NCBI GenBank assembly: GCA_043228905.1
Contig: JBHGNT010000009.1
Location: forward strand, 13,330,001-13,394,000
Length of the DNA stretch: 64,000 nt
DNA from: Azolla caroliniana
Taxonomy: Eukaryota > Polypodiophyta
Reading direction: 5' to 3'
Part shown: positions 28,630-39,030 of the stretch, one piece after another
Layout of the letters: every line of letters starts with the position of its first letter
How positions within the stretch are numbered: position 1 is the first letter of the stretch
Notes under the pieces: generated by a model
Database searches by the model: none
Seen by the model: only the letters and a program-made list of their open reading frames with translations
What the model was told of the DNA's origin: nothing
Made by a program: the position numbers and the translations under genes

Positions 28630-29291
28630 TATATCCGAATTTAGATACATATAAATAAATAAATAATATATCAAAAGAATTTATCACGTGCATAGGGCAG
28701 GATTCGAACCATGCACCTCCACATAGATAAACCCCAACTTTACCATTGTAATAACTTATCTTTAGTGTTATACATATAGATTTAATACGTATAAGACCTT
28801 TATTTACACATACCTTTATTAAAAGGTAAAAATCATGTATTCTTTAGAGTGTGAATATTTTATTTACACGTGACATTAAAAGTGACTCATGCACATCTAG
28901 CGTGCACGAGCCCTATATTTAGGAAATGATAAAACATCACATGCACATTTAGTGTGCATGGGCACTTTAGGTGAAAAAGCATGAAGCCATGCTTAGCCTC
29001 TTCCATCTTTATATAAGGAGGAGAAAAATATGTATATGGTTGTTGATTAATATACAAGTTTTGATCAATCTAATATATTCGTGGGATTCATGAATTTTGC
29101 CATCTAAATTACTCTTATAATCTAAATATTGTTTTAATTACACTAAACTCGTGGGATTCACGAGGTTACTACCTTACTTCTCTTCCTATTATTCATAACT
29201 AGCCTTAAGTTGTATTCCTCTTCCTCCTAGTCCAAAACCTCGGCGGTTCCCACCCGACTCACGCAACGATCCGGAGCCGAAGGGCACGACA
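28587..29291 (+). repeat. 3' LTR of II-1
   Basis: It matches the 5' LTR base for base as far as I can read over 705 bp, at a constant offset of 6376. Its TATA box is at 29010-29017. Confidence 0.92.
28700..28753 (-). other. tRNA-like module in the II-1 3' LTR
   Basis: This is the same A-box/B-box module as at 22324-22377, in the second LTR. Its presence in both LTRs shows that it is part of the element and not a later insertion into one end. Confidence 0.6.
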
Positions 29292-30892
29292 CCGTTAGCC
29301 CGTATCTCCTTTTCTCTGTCGGAGGATTGGCGTAGTTCTGCTCGAAGATGGTCAATTTCGGATTCCGCTAGCTGCACGACCCTTTTTGCTTTTGAGGCGA
29401 TGGCGGTCTGAGCCTCGATTTCTTCTTTGAGAGCGTTGATAACGTGGTTCGGTGGCGGGGTTTCGTGTTGCACAGTAGTCGTGTGAGCTTCCAACTCCGC
29501 GATGTGTGCGTTGGCCTTTTGTAGTTCGGCTTCCGTTAGTTTCACCTTCTTCCAGACATTCTTATTTTTTATGGCCATCTCCTTGGCGCCCGTGTTGACC
29601 TTTGCCAGTTCCCGATGGACTTCGACTAGGGCCATGTTTAAGGGTTGTATCTCCATCCCTACTCGCCGTACCCCGGCGTTCCTCTGTCTGCCGACCCTGG
29701 CTAGCCGGTCCTCATCGTCGCTCTCCGTTGTTTGCGTTAGGGCGCGCTCTATCATCTGACGTTCCGCATGCTCCTCGGCCATTCGTTGGGCGGCTTTGAC
29801 CTGTTGTGTTGCCAGGAACTCCATGAGCTCGAAAGAGGTACCGAACTGCAAGAGGGCGCTGAATTCGTGGGCCGTATCCGGAATATCCGGATATGCCAAA
29901 ACCTCGCTTTCCGCCGTCAATACGGCTTTCCCTCGTTGGGACTGAGTCGTAATAATCGGCCACGGCTCCCGGATGATTTCGAAGGTGGTATTCGGCTCTG
30001 CTGTTGCGGGGCCTTCGCCTGCGGTCGGTGCCTCCGGATCGGTGGGGGCGTTTTTTACCAACCCCCGCCCATCTTTTTTGTCCAATCTGCGCCGTTTTGG
30101 TCTAGGGCTTTCCCGCCGTGTTTCGGTGTCTGGTTCTGGGGCTGCTTCCATGGGGTGTCTCGGCTGTTCCTCCTGCGTCGCCCGTGTGTCCGGTTGGTCG
30201 GTAGGAGGTGTTGTCCTTGGGCCTGGTTGGGCCGGTTGGGGTTCCTCCTCCCACTCTGGGGTCACTAACTCCGCTAACCTGCGTTTCGCGGAGCGGGGCG
30301 GGGCCGTGGGTTCGCTGGGCTGTGGTGCTAGCAGGCCTCGGGGTGGAAACAGTACCGTAAGGTATTGTTGGATGATTGGCCTGAGCTTTTTGCCTGCTTG
30401 GTATGCATGCAAGACTTCCCTTAACGCCGGCCTTGTGATGACCCCCCAGTTGACTGTACGCCCTTCAAAGGTGTCGATAATGATGCCCTCCTTCTGTTTA
30501 GGCATCCCGTAAGCGTTGACATAGACGCAGCCGACTTCCAGTAGGAACTTGGCAACTTCACGGAAGAAGGGATCCGGAATCTGTTTTGTTCTATAGGCCT
30601 TGGCGGAGGGTGAATATGGGCCAAAATACCGCTGCAGGGCCTCTGTAAGAGGTATTTTGAAATGTCTTTCGCCTAGTGAGGATAGGTCTAACTTCTTTCG
30701 AATGGAAGAGTTGGTGACCGTGTCGATGTTAAGCCGCCTGGCGATGTCCATGGCATCCGGAAAGGTGGATTCCGTTTTTTCTGCAAATGTCGCTACTCGC
30801 CAGATGTTGGCGTCCGGAAAATCGTCGCCGTCTTTCTGTACTGTTTCTCCATTCTCAAGCCTGCTCAAAAAATCCGCCACTGCGTGTTGCAT
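29292..30892 (-). CDS. I-4 RNase H tail fused in frame to the aORF
   Basis: The frame starts with the end of RNase H (MQHAVADFLSRLE, as in I-3 GAQHVVADYLSRLE) and the following DANIWR block. It then passes within about 30 codons into the aORF, recognised by ALQRYFGPYSPSAKAYRT against LFEYFGEYSISNKA in I-3. No integrase zinc finger, DDE core or C-terminal domain lies between. The rest is a globular region, a Pro/Glu/Arg-rich linker, then coiled coil with the ALVEVHREL motif shared with I-1. It is open for 534 codons and is cut at 29292 by II-1, after which it resumes at 22206. Either the integrase was deleted in this copy or this is a non-autonomous subfamily. Confidence 0.75.
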
Positions 30893-30904
30893 CCTTGGCC
30901 GGTG

Positions 30905-32785
30905 CTAAATTACGAACTCGAATTCCTGGAGCAGCAACATCCACCGCACCAATTTCCTTGTCAGGGTTTGTTTCTCCACTAAATACAATAATGCCGAATG
31001 ATCCACGTGGAACGTGAATTTCCTTCCTAGTAAATAATGTCGGAATTTATTGATGCTATAGATCATCCCTAGTGCCTCCCGCTCTGTTGTGGAAGAGTTA
31101 CGCTCTGCTGCTGACAATTTACGACTTGCGTAGTATACTGGCCTGTACCAGTTTGGTTCGGTGAGTTGCATTAGTGCGCTTCTTATTGCTATGTCCGGGG
31201 CGTCGACGAACACGTGGAATGGCTTCGCCCAAACTAGAGGTTGTACGACGGGGGCCTGTGTGAGCATTATCTTAAGTGCCTCATAGGCCTTATCCTCTGT
31301 TGCAGTCCATTGGAAAGGAGTCTGATGTACAGCAGTGTGTAGCGGCGTGGCGAAGTCCGCCAAATACCGTATCATCCGACTATGTCACCATATTTGGCCC
31401 AGAAACCGGCTAAGTGATTTGGCATTTGTCGGAGTTTTCGCTTGCGTAATAGCGTAGATCTTGTTTGGGTCGACTGCTATTCCTTCCTTGCTGACGATGT
31501 GGCCTAGGAGAGTCCCGTTGGTCACGCCGAAGGCACATTTCGCGGGATTCAGGCTTAAGCGTGCGGTGCGACAATGTTCCAGGCACAGACGTAAGTGCGA
31601 GAAATGGTCTTTTGTTCGCCCATATACCGCAAAATCATCTAGAAAGACTTGCATGAACGCCGGAATGTATTCCCCAAAGATCTCCGTAATCGTTCGTTGG
31701 AATGTTGCCGGCGCTGTCTTTAGCCCGAACATCATGACGACCGCAACATATACTCCCTAGTCCGTGACAAATGCCGTCTTCTCCTGGTCCTCGTGGTGCA
31801 TGCGTACTTGGTTATAGCCACTGAAGCCATCTAAGAAACTGTACATCTCATGGCCTGCGATGGCGTCCAACACTCTATCGGTGAAGGGTAAGGGAAATGC
31901 GTCCGTAATGGTTACGACGTTTAATTTCCGGTAATCCACGCATACCCGTATTTTGCCGTTTTTCTTTGGGACAACCACTATCGGGCTAAGCCATGTCGCT
32001 TGTTTCACTGGCCGTATGAACCCCACCCTCAACAGCTTGTCAATTTCTTCTTTCACGCGGGTCGCGTAATTGGGGTTCATGCGGTAGCGACGCTGCTGGA
32101 CAGGTTTCGCGTCCGTTGCTAAATTGATCTTATCCTGATAGAACTTGGGATCTAACCCCTTCATGTCCTCGTGAGCCCACGCGAACACATCTTTATATTC
32201 CGTGAGTAGTGCGATCATTGTGGTTCTCTGGTCCGGCCTCAATTCCTTTGCTATGGAGAGGAACCGGGGTTCCGATCCCGTACCCACATTCACATCGTCG
32301 AGAGCGGAAGCGGTGACTCGTCGTGAAATCTCCATTTCCCTTTCGAAGGCCGCCCGTGCTTTGCTGAGTTCCAATATGGACTCTGGGTTTGGTTCATACG
32401 GCTCTTCCCTCGGAACAATGGCCGTAGTATATTCTGTCGTAGTTGCGATGACATCTATCTCGAACAGCGGAATAATCCGAGGATGTTTGTCAAGGTATGC
32501 TTCCAATTCCGCATCCTCCACCCCAGCCAACATATTGATGTCTTCCGCATACAACGGTGTTATCCCCTTAGGTTGTGGCGTGTTGCCTTCTGTAGGTACA
32601 CGAACCTTGATGCGTCCATGCCGGAAACTGATACACTCGTGTTGCCAGCTCTGCTTGATATTTGCTATCCGAAGCCATGGTCTACCCAGAAGCATTGGGT
32701 ACACTCCTGGGGCGTCCAAAGCGAGGACGACCGCCGATATGTCGAAGCGGTGTCCGCCTACGATGATGCCTATTTTGCGAATTAG
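30905..32785 (-). pseudogene. I-4 protease tail, reverse transcriptase and RNase H
   Basis: The three open blocks 32719-31757, 31735-31385 and 31375-30905 are in one frame with the flanking ones, separated by single stops. The stops near 31755 and 31380 replace Trp codons of I-3 (TGG to TAG or TGA). RT has VPKKNGKIRVCVDYRKLN, LDGFSGYNQ and catalytic FLDDFAVY, so the active-site residues are kept. RNase H follows, with HVFVDAPD in place of HVFVDASD and YHVDHSALL-type motifs. Similarity to I-3 is strong along the whole length. Confidence 0.82.
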
Positions 32786-34561
32786 TCCCTATGGTCGCAC
32801 TGATCGGGTATCTGCCATGCGAAGCCAGAATGGACACGCCTCCCATTCGGAAATGCCCAACTGTTCGCAAGTTTTCGCGCTAATCAAATTGACGCCTGAA
32901 CCGCCGTCGATTACACATCCAAGAACTTCCTGTCCGTGCAATATTACTGTAATGGCTGGGTTGTGCTGATCCACCACTGGTGGTCCCTCGCTGACGTCCA
33001 TCAGGTTTGTGGTAACGCTCACCCCGGTCATGCCCGCCACTTGTGCTTCCATGGTCTGGCGGAAACGTGGAACTAGTTGTAGCAGTTTTTCCATAGTTAG
33101 CGTGATTTCACAGCCCGCTAACACCTGCCAAATGGGGTCCGGCCCCGGTTTTTCGTTCTCTGTTCGCTTCATTGCGTTTGCGGACTCCTGCCTCATACGT
33201 TCCGTATTGGTCGCGTTTGCTTTTGCCACCCAGGCTTGGGCTTGTCGTCGTACCTCGTCCTGCGCAGCCCAATCCGCCGTTTTCGTTTGCTGGCGTATTG
33301 TGACTTGTTGCACCTCCGCCGTAATCGTGTTGACGGCGGGCCCCTTTCCCTTGCGTGCTGGGCATTGCGTGGCATAGTGTCCGGGTTGCTGACAAATAAA
33401 ACAGTGGATGCTCGATTCTCCCTTCTTAGCCCCAGGTGGAGTGTGCCGTTCTCCGAGCGCTACTTGCTCTTCGCGGTCCGGCCTCGTTTGTCGGGACGTA
33501 CACGGTGGTTGCTGTTGGTCCTGTCGTTGTTCCTGGTGCCGCTCATCCCTCGAGCTTTCATCGTAACGCCGGTGATCCCTATATTGTCGAGGCTTACCCC
33601 GATAGCCATTGAAGCCTCCCCGTTTGTTTGTCGGGCGTTGATGTTCGTATCGCCGACCCCCTTTGGCGTAACTCGGATGTCCACGATAATCCTCGTCCTC
33701 CGGGTCCTCCTCCTTGGACTCGTGATTCCGGCGATTCCGGTTGTACCTGTCCTCCCGCGGGTTGCGATCGTTATACCGGGGTCAGTCTTCTTGCCTCCTT
33801 TGTTCCGCCTGGTGCGGTTGCCGCTGTGTGTCCATGCTGCGGACTGCGGGCGTGGCTCTGTTTAACATATTGTACTCGCATTGGTCGACTGTATGAACCT
33901 TCGAGTGGCAGATTGGGCAGTGGATTTGCATATTGCACTCCACCGCGGAATGCCCCGAGTTCAAGCAAATCGTGCACTTGATTGCCTGACGAAATTGGCG
34001 TTCCTCATCCTGAGGTAACGCTTGTCGTAAGGATGACATTGAAAACCTCTCCTCCTCGTTATCAAACTCGAGTTGTAACGCTCGTTCAATCACCATATCC
34101 ACCGTTTCCCCTTTCACGCTATGACTGTTGAGTGTTGCCCGGATGGGCCGGCGTAACGCTGCCAAAAATGTCTCCCGAGCCTCCTCCTCCGCGGGGCTTC
34201 GATCCAGTTTCTGTTGCAAATTTTGGAACCGTAAGCTGAAGTCTTCTATCGTCTCGATCGGTAGTTGCTTAATTGTATAAAACTGCCCGAGAATCTCGCG
34301 TTGTGGAACCCTCCGGTGGAAGAAACGCAAGAAGGCGGACTGCAGCTGATCGAAGGTTGTTATGGCTGGTAAATCCATCTGTGGATGCCAGAACGCCGCA
34401 CGCCCATCTAATGTTAATCCGAACTCCGTCATTTTCGACTGGTGTGCCACTGTCTCGGAAAGGTTCTGTGCCATGTGGTTCGCATTCCAAACGTTCAAGA
34501 ACATGTGAATATGAGTTGTGGCGTCGGTTTCGCCGTTAAAGCGGGGGTAGGCAAAGGCCAT
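32786..34561 (-). pseudogene. I-4 Gag and protease
   Basis: The frame begins with ATG at 34561 (MAFAYPRFNG, matching the Gag core start MPYPYPKYRD of I-3). The acidic N-terminal 215 residues of the I-3 Gag are therefore absent. Two tandem CCHC knuckles (C-TI-C-LNSG-H and C-PI-C-HSKV-H) end the first block at 33782, where a TGA interrupts. After an Arg/Asp/Glu-rich linker comes the third knuckle (C-FI-C-QQPG-H). The protease follows with an intact DGGSGVNLIS. A TAG at about 32786 ends this block, and the next block continues in frame. Only stop codons, not frameshifts, separate the parts. Confidence 0.82.
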
Positions 34562-34849
34562 TGTGGGAGCTACGACGGATCGGAAAAGGTCACCGGGTGG
34601 CTACAGTAAGCGTGGTCCCCTCACCTCATCGAGGTATTTGGGGAGCAAGGAATCCCCTTTGCACTCCTGGCAGGTATTACTGAGGTCGCCGATGCGCGGC
34701 TTTTGCCGGGTGCGTTCTTCTGCCTGGCGTGTGACGGACCTTGTTATTGGCCGGTCTTGTCTTGTTGGTTCTCTGGGTCGTCAGCGGCTAAACATCCATT
34801 CGTTGTTGCTCGGCTGTGAGGAAACACAGATCACCAAGCGTGCCAAAAG
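34562..34849 (-). other. I-4 5' leader with primer-binding site
   Basis: This 288-bp leader lies between the LTR and Gag. Just inside the LTR, minus strand, stands CTTTTGGCACGCTTGG, the likely primer-binding site. No separate coding frame is convincing. Confidence 0.5.
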
Positions 34850-35288
34850 TGTTGCCTCTTAGGAACACGGTCCGTGGTCAGTCCTTCGACCTAGACCCCA
34901 AGGTGGGTGTGGAACAACGAACAGAGCTTAAGCGTATTGTGTAAGGAGAGAACCTCTGTGATTCCTCCGTGTGTACGGGGAGACGGCTACAACCAACTCC
35001 TTATCACAGGTTGCACTTACGTACTACTACGCTTACGTATCCGAGACACAGACACTGAATTAGTCGCAGCTATACACAGAAACTCAGAGAAGATAGTATT
35101 TTATTATCAGGCGTTCTTTTACATTTCCCAAAAATTACACGCACCTCCTTAAGAGGTTTTTTGCCCTTTATATATGCAGGGTCTAATTAGCCGTTCACGC
35201 TTCCCGCGTGAACCGTTACATACGTTACGCTTATATAGTTTCTTATTCCTAAGCTTTTGGTCGTCGGTTACTACTCCGGCGGACAACA
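34850..35288 (-). repeat. 5' LTR of I-4
   Basis: On the minus strand it starts TGTTGTCCGCC and ends AGGCAACA, with a TGTTG/CAACA inverted pair. A TATATAAAG box lies near 35166-35175. At 439 bp it matches the length of the I-2 LTR. Immediately beyond 35288 a copia RT sequence begins on the same strand. Confidence 0.75.
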
Positions 35289-35796
35289 CATGTAGATCTC
35301 TTCTTTGAGGTCACCGTGTAGGAATGCCGTCTTGACTTCTAGTTGCTCTACCTCAGGGTCGATGCTTGCCGCTATGCTCAACACCATCCGGATGGATGTC
35401 ATCTTCATTATTGGGGCAAAGATCTCATCGAAGTCCATTCCTTTCTTCTACCAGAAGCCCTTCACCACAATGTAGGCTTTGTATCTTGGTGGATTTCTGG
35501 CGTCTCCCGGTTTCAGCTTGTACACCCACTTGTTCCAGAGTGTTGTCTTTCCTTTAGGAAACTTCATCAATTCATATGTGTGGTTCTCATGGAGGGAATC
35601 CATCTCATCCTGCATGGCACTTAACCACTTGTGGTTGCGGGTGTCTTTCTTTACTTCTTCGAACCTTTCCAACTCCCCCTCGTCGGTCAGCAACACATGC
35701 TCTACATCCAGAAATCTCCGGGGGGCTCTTCTCTCCCTAAAAGGATATCATCTTCCTTGGTCGTTGGCCACCGGTTCCTCTATTTGTTCTCTTCTA
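35289..35796 (-). pseudogene. Ty1/copia RT fragment K-1
   Basis: On the minus strand this covers the start of the copia reverse transcriptase domain: KWLSAMQDEMDSLHENHTYE, NKWVYKLKPGDA, and then TAFLHGDLKEEIYM. It is nearly the same as the corresponding regions of K-2 and K-3. One stop interrupts it near 35450. It ends abruptly at the LTR of I-4, which apparently inserted in it. The matching other half is not found next to I-4, because the 3' end of I-4 is missing. The left boundary, near 35796, meets the LTR-like start of II-2. Confidence 0.8.
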
Positions 35797-36404
35797 CGAT
35801 AAAACATAATATCAAGTAGAATATTTTAAAGCGGATACCTATTACAAGCACACTTGTTATTATCACTATTAGGTATTTTAGCTATAAAAGATATAAAAGC
35901 CATAAAAGTTATTAAAGCTATAAAAACTATTTACCTATTACAACTATTAGAGTTGTTTTAGCTATAATAACTATTAGAGGTATTAGAGCTAAAAAAGCTA
36001 TTAAAAGCTATTAAAGCTATTAAATCTATTAAAGCTATTATCCACAAATGTAGGTGCTACTTATGAATGTGTGACACTTGGCACTCATGCATACACTTTC
36101 CTCATGCATGGGTAACACTTGGCACTCATGTACCCACTTTTCTCATGCATGGGTGACACTTGCCACTCATGCACCTACCCTCCTCATGTATATAAAGAGG
36201 GTGAATAAACTCATCAAGGGGGCAAGAACAGTAGATGTCAAATACTATTGTAATCAGATAAGGAAGAAAGAATATTGTAATCATCTTGATATATCAATAC
36301 AAATTCTATTTTCGTTTCTCCTCTTCCTTTGACAAGAAGCCCAATGCTTACTTCCTAGACTCATGATTTTCTTGTCTGTTTGCTCTCGTACGACGATATC
36401 GACA
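35797..36404 (+). repeat. 5' LTR of II-2 (left edge approximate)
   Basis: It ends ATATCGACA and is followed after six bases by the primer-binding site at 36411. The first part has short AGCTATTA-type repeats (35880-36045). The U3 holds four to five CATGCA/CATGTA motifs in a threefold repeat (36070-36180) just before a TATATAAAG box at 36189-36197. No clear TG start is visible, so the left edge is uncertain. Confidence 0.6.
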
Positions 36405-36804
36405 ATAAAGTGGTGAACCTGACGTAACCCAAGGAAGTTAAGAGAGATGGAGAACTAGTAATAAGCAGTCTCAGAGCCACGGTGTCGGGGTAGTTGTGGT
36501 TCGTGCAGCAAAGTCGCAGGGACTAAGGTTAAGGGGAGTTGAAGGAACTTTTATAAGGCTTGCGCACAAATGTTAGGAAGATTAAGGATATGAAGAATAA
36601 GAGTTTAAAGTAATGTGTGTGAGAGAGAGACGAGTATCTAGATAAAGGATAGAGACAATGTATGATTCAAGAAGCAAGATAGAGACAAAGTATGATTTAA
36701 GAAAAAAAAGTATATGATATGAACATGATGTATATTACGAATACAAGATTTTACCAACTTTACAATGCTTGATAGTAAGATGAACCCTTTCTCTACCGAC
36801 TCTT

Positions 36805-36858
36805 GATTCGAACCCTTGACTCCAACTTGAAAACACAAGCCTCTTCACCAACAAGTTA
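36805..36858 (-). other. tRNA-like module (downstream half of the solo LTR)
   Basis: On the minus strand TTAACTTGTTGGTGAAG (A-box-like) is followed about 44 nt later by GGTTCGAATC (36814-36805). It resembles the U3 modules of the family but lies after the TATA box, on the sense strand of this LTR. Confidence 0.45.
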
Positions 36859-37146
36859 ACTTATTATTTGTTTTTATTATTATCTTATTTCTCTAACTTT
36901 CTCTTCATGGATTGATTACCCTGTTTTCCCTTTTTTTCATCCCTTAATTCCTTGCCTCTCTTTATAGGTTCTCTCATGCATATGATGATATGGGGGTGCA
37001 TGGCATGCATGTGATGCATGATCACCATTTGGCGCACATGCTTTACATGTGATGCATGATAGCCATCATGCTCATCTAAGCTCTAATGTATGAAGATACA
37101 CATGTCATAAGTATGATGATAAAAACATAATTATAGAAAAATAACT

Positions 37147-37200
37147 TATCCTAATGGTATATGCTTCGTCCTTGGTGTGTGAGGTTACGGGTTCAAGTCT
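37147..37200 (+). other. tRNA-like module in U3 of the solo LTR
   Basis: TTATCCTAATGGTATATG followed by the B-box GGTTCAAGTCT at 37190-37200, with a 43-nt spacing as in tRNAs. Because the LTR is on the minus strand, the module is antisense to it, as in II-1. Confidence 0.55.
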
Positions 37201-39030
37201 CTCAAATGTTATTTAATGCAATATTCATGTTTATCGTGAAGCAAATCCTTCACGACACCGGATAAACCAAAAAGCCATTCTGGAGCCAAAAATCAACATG
37301 GTGTTACAAATGATTGAAAGAATGATGCAAAGCCAAGAACGTGCAACTGCTCTTCAACGAATCGATCATGTTGTTCACAAGCTTGTTGAGAAAATAGGTC
37401 TCTTTGAAGGTAAAAATATCTAAATTCTTACAAGTATATGTTACTGAGATGGGTAGTAAAGGATTAAATCAACATGATGTTCAAATGAATTTTTTGAGGA
37501 TGGTTGAACTCCCTTTGAGAAATAGAATCTTTGAACTCACAACAAGTTCTAATGATTGGGTTGCATTTGAGCAAACTTTATTAAATGAGTACATCCTTGG
37601 TGATACAATCCGAGTGTCAAGGAGGAGTTTCCTAGATTGGGTGGACAAAGAGGACAAGAAGATTTTGGTGATGGAGTTGTTGAAAGAATTTGACACTCGG
37701 TATTAACCAATTAACAACGACTGAAAGGACTCTTTTGGAACTGGAGAAGGTCATATTATTCTTGATGGCATCAGACCGACCCTATCGAGAAACATTAATT
37801 GCATTCCTTGAAGATTGAACTATACCCAATGGTCTAGTATCCGATTGGAATTGAGTACATGAAGCCTGCAACAGAATCAACAAAAGAGCCCAATGGTGTG
37901 AAGATCTTTTGATTGCAGGAGGTGTGAAAGATGAAGTGAAGAATACCATCAGGGAGGATACTGGGAGTCCGTCAACTATTTCCAAGGTACCTAAAACAGT
38001 GATGGACGATCTTATCAAAGGTATAAGAGATCTTTCATTACATGTTGCAAATCTACAAGAAGAAAAATCCTCGCAACCCCAAAAAGATTATGAAAGAATA
38101 TGCATATGGTGTGATAACGTCGACCATTCAAGTGGAGGGTGTGATAACTATCAAGAAGTGATAGAAAGAGGGGTGATATTCTTCCGAGATGGTAAGATTC
38201 ATTCTTCTGAAACTCGATTACCTCTCCGAACTAACTTTAGAAGAGGTGGTATGAGAAGGATCATCGAAGACGCGGAAACAACTAGGACACAAGTTGTTTA
38301 TCAACCAACAACTACAGTCATCCATGTTGGTGAAGGAGGATCTGAATCTGAATTTTGGCCGTGTATTTTGAAAGCTACAAGAAAGGGTAAAATCAAGTTT
38401 GAAAAGTTAAAGTCTAGAGGTGATGTTGTCCAAAGCAATACTGGTTGGGAAGACCTAGTGGATGGCCTCTCAGCTTTCGCGAAGGTTGCAACAACCCAAG
38501 CCCATGAAGTGATCATGGAAGAGAAACGGAAATGGGCGGAAAATGAAGATGACAAGAAGAGGGAGCTAAGAAGTGTTAAAAAGAGGGAGACAAAAAGTCC
38601 AAAAATGGTAAGCCCTAACATTGAAAAAGGTAAGGATAAGAAGAGTCCCTCGTTCAAATTATTATCTGATATTGAAGCTTCAACTGATTTAAAAAAAGTA
38701 TTGGAAGAAAGAATTTTAGATAGCAAAATGAAACTTTCCTTGAGGGAACTTTTGGGCATAGCTGAAAAAGAATTTCATGATGCAATAATCAATGGAATTA
38801 AAAGAAAACGACAAAGCATTGAAGCTGCTGAAAACCTAGGAAGTGAAGTAAAGAAAGCAACGGTGGAAGTCCTCAAAGGTGAATCAAGCTCTTCCATTGT
38901 TGGTACAGAAGCTATTGTGACAACTTTTGAAGAGAAGTTGAAAGAGCTAAAAGGCTACTATGCTAAGAAACATTGGGCAAGAGCAACAACTGAGACACCC
39001 GTGAAGATTCAAAACCTTGAAGATCCCGAA

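Larger units (their letters stand above)
22211..29291 (+). mobile_element. Family II Ty3/gypsy element II-1, full length and young
   Basis: Its two 705-bp LTRs (22211-22915 and 28587-29291) appear identical on reading. A 4-bp target duplication, CCGT, occurs at 22207-22210 and 29292-29295. The order is LTR, primer-binding site, gag-protease, pol (RT-RNase H-integrase) in the -1 frame, a purine-rich tract (GGAGGGGGCGAG) and LTR. The only coding lesion is one nonsense codon in RT. RT, RNase H and integrase read like the Ty3/gypsy elements I know from basidiomycete fungi. It inserted into the aORF of I-4, which resumes in register on the other side. Confidence 0.92.
21246..35288 (-). mobile_element. 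Family I element I-4, integrase-less, carrying II-1 and inserted in K-1
   Basis: Read on the minus strand, the order is 5' LTR (35288-34850), primer-binding site, Gag, protease, RT, RNase H, then directly the accessory coiled-coil ORF. That ORF is split by the 7.1-kb element II-1 and resumes at 22206. The element is cut at 21246, where it meets the 3' LTR of I-3, so its own 3' LTR is missing. On the right it abuts a minus-strand copia RT fragment. All coding parts from 34561 to 29292 are in one frame, interrupted only by stop codons. Confidence 0.8.
36483..37257 (-). repeat. Family II solo LTR inside II-2 gag
   Basis: It is bounded by TGTCGGGG and TTCACGACA, the family II type of ends. It splits the first codons of II-2 gag. 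The flanks are ACGG and CCGG, three of four bases alike, consistent with a 4-bp target duplication. A TATAAAG box on the minus strand near 36965 gives the orientation, with CATGCA-rich sequence upstream. No internal region is present, so it is a solo LTR formed by LTR-LTR recombination. Confidence 0.75.
36446..39030 (+). pseudogene. II-2 gag relic
   Basis: It begins ATGGAGAAC at 36446, like the MEN start of II-1, and is interrupted by the solo LTR. After 37258 it continues with the Gag N-terminal region (MIERMMQSQ), a 100-codon capsid block (37404-37706) and a longer block (37909-39020). The second block has the zinc knuckle CIWCDNVDH, the FWPCI motif and the conserved EERILDS and LRELLGIAEKEFHD segments. 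Where II-1 would continue into the protease DHGS, this copy jumps from VKIQNLEDPE to a sequence that matches the region downstream of RT. Stops and frameshifts are scattered. Confidence 0.78.

Noticed and set aside
23166-28700. Minus-strand frames over family II gag and pol
   Set aside because: They are shadows of the plus-strand codons with no recognised motifs, and are broken in the other copies.
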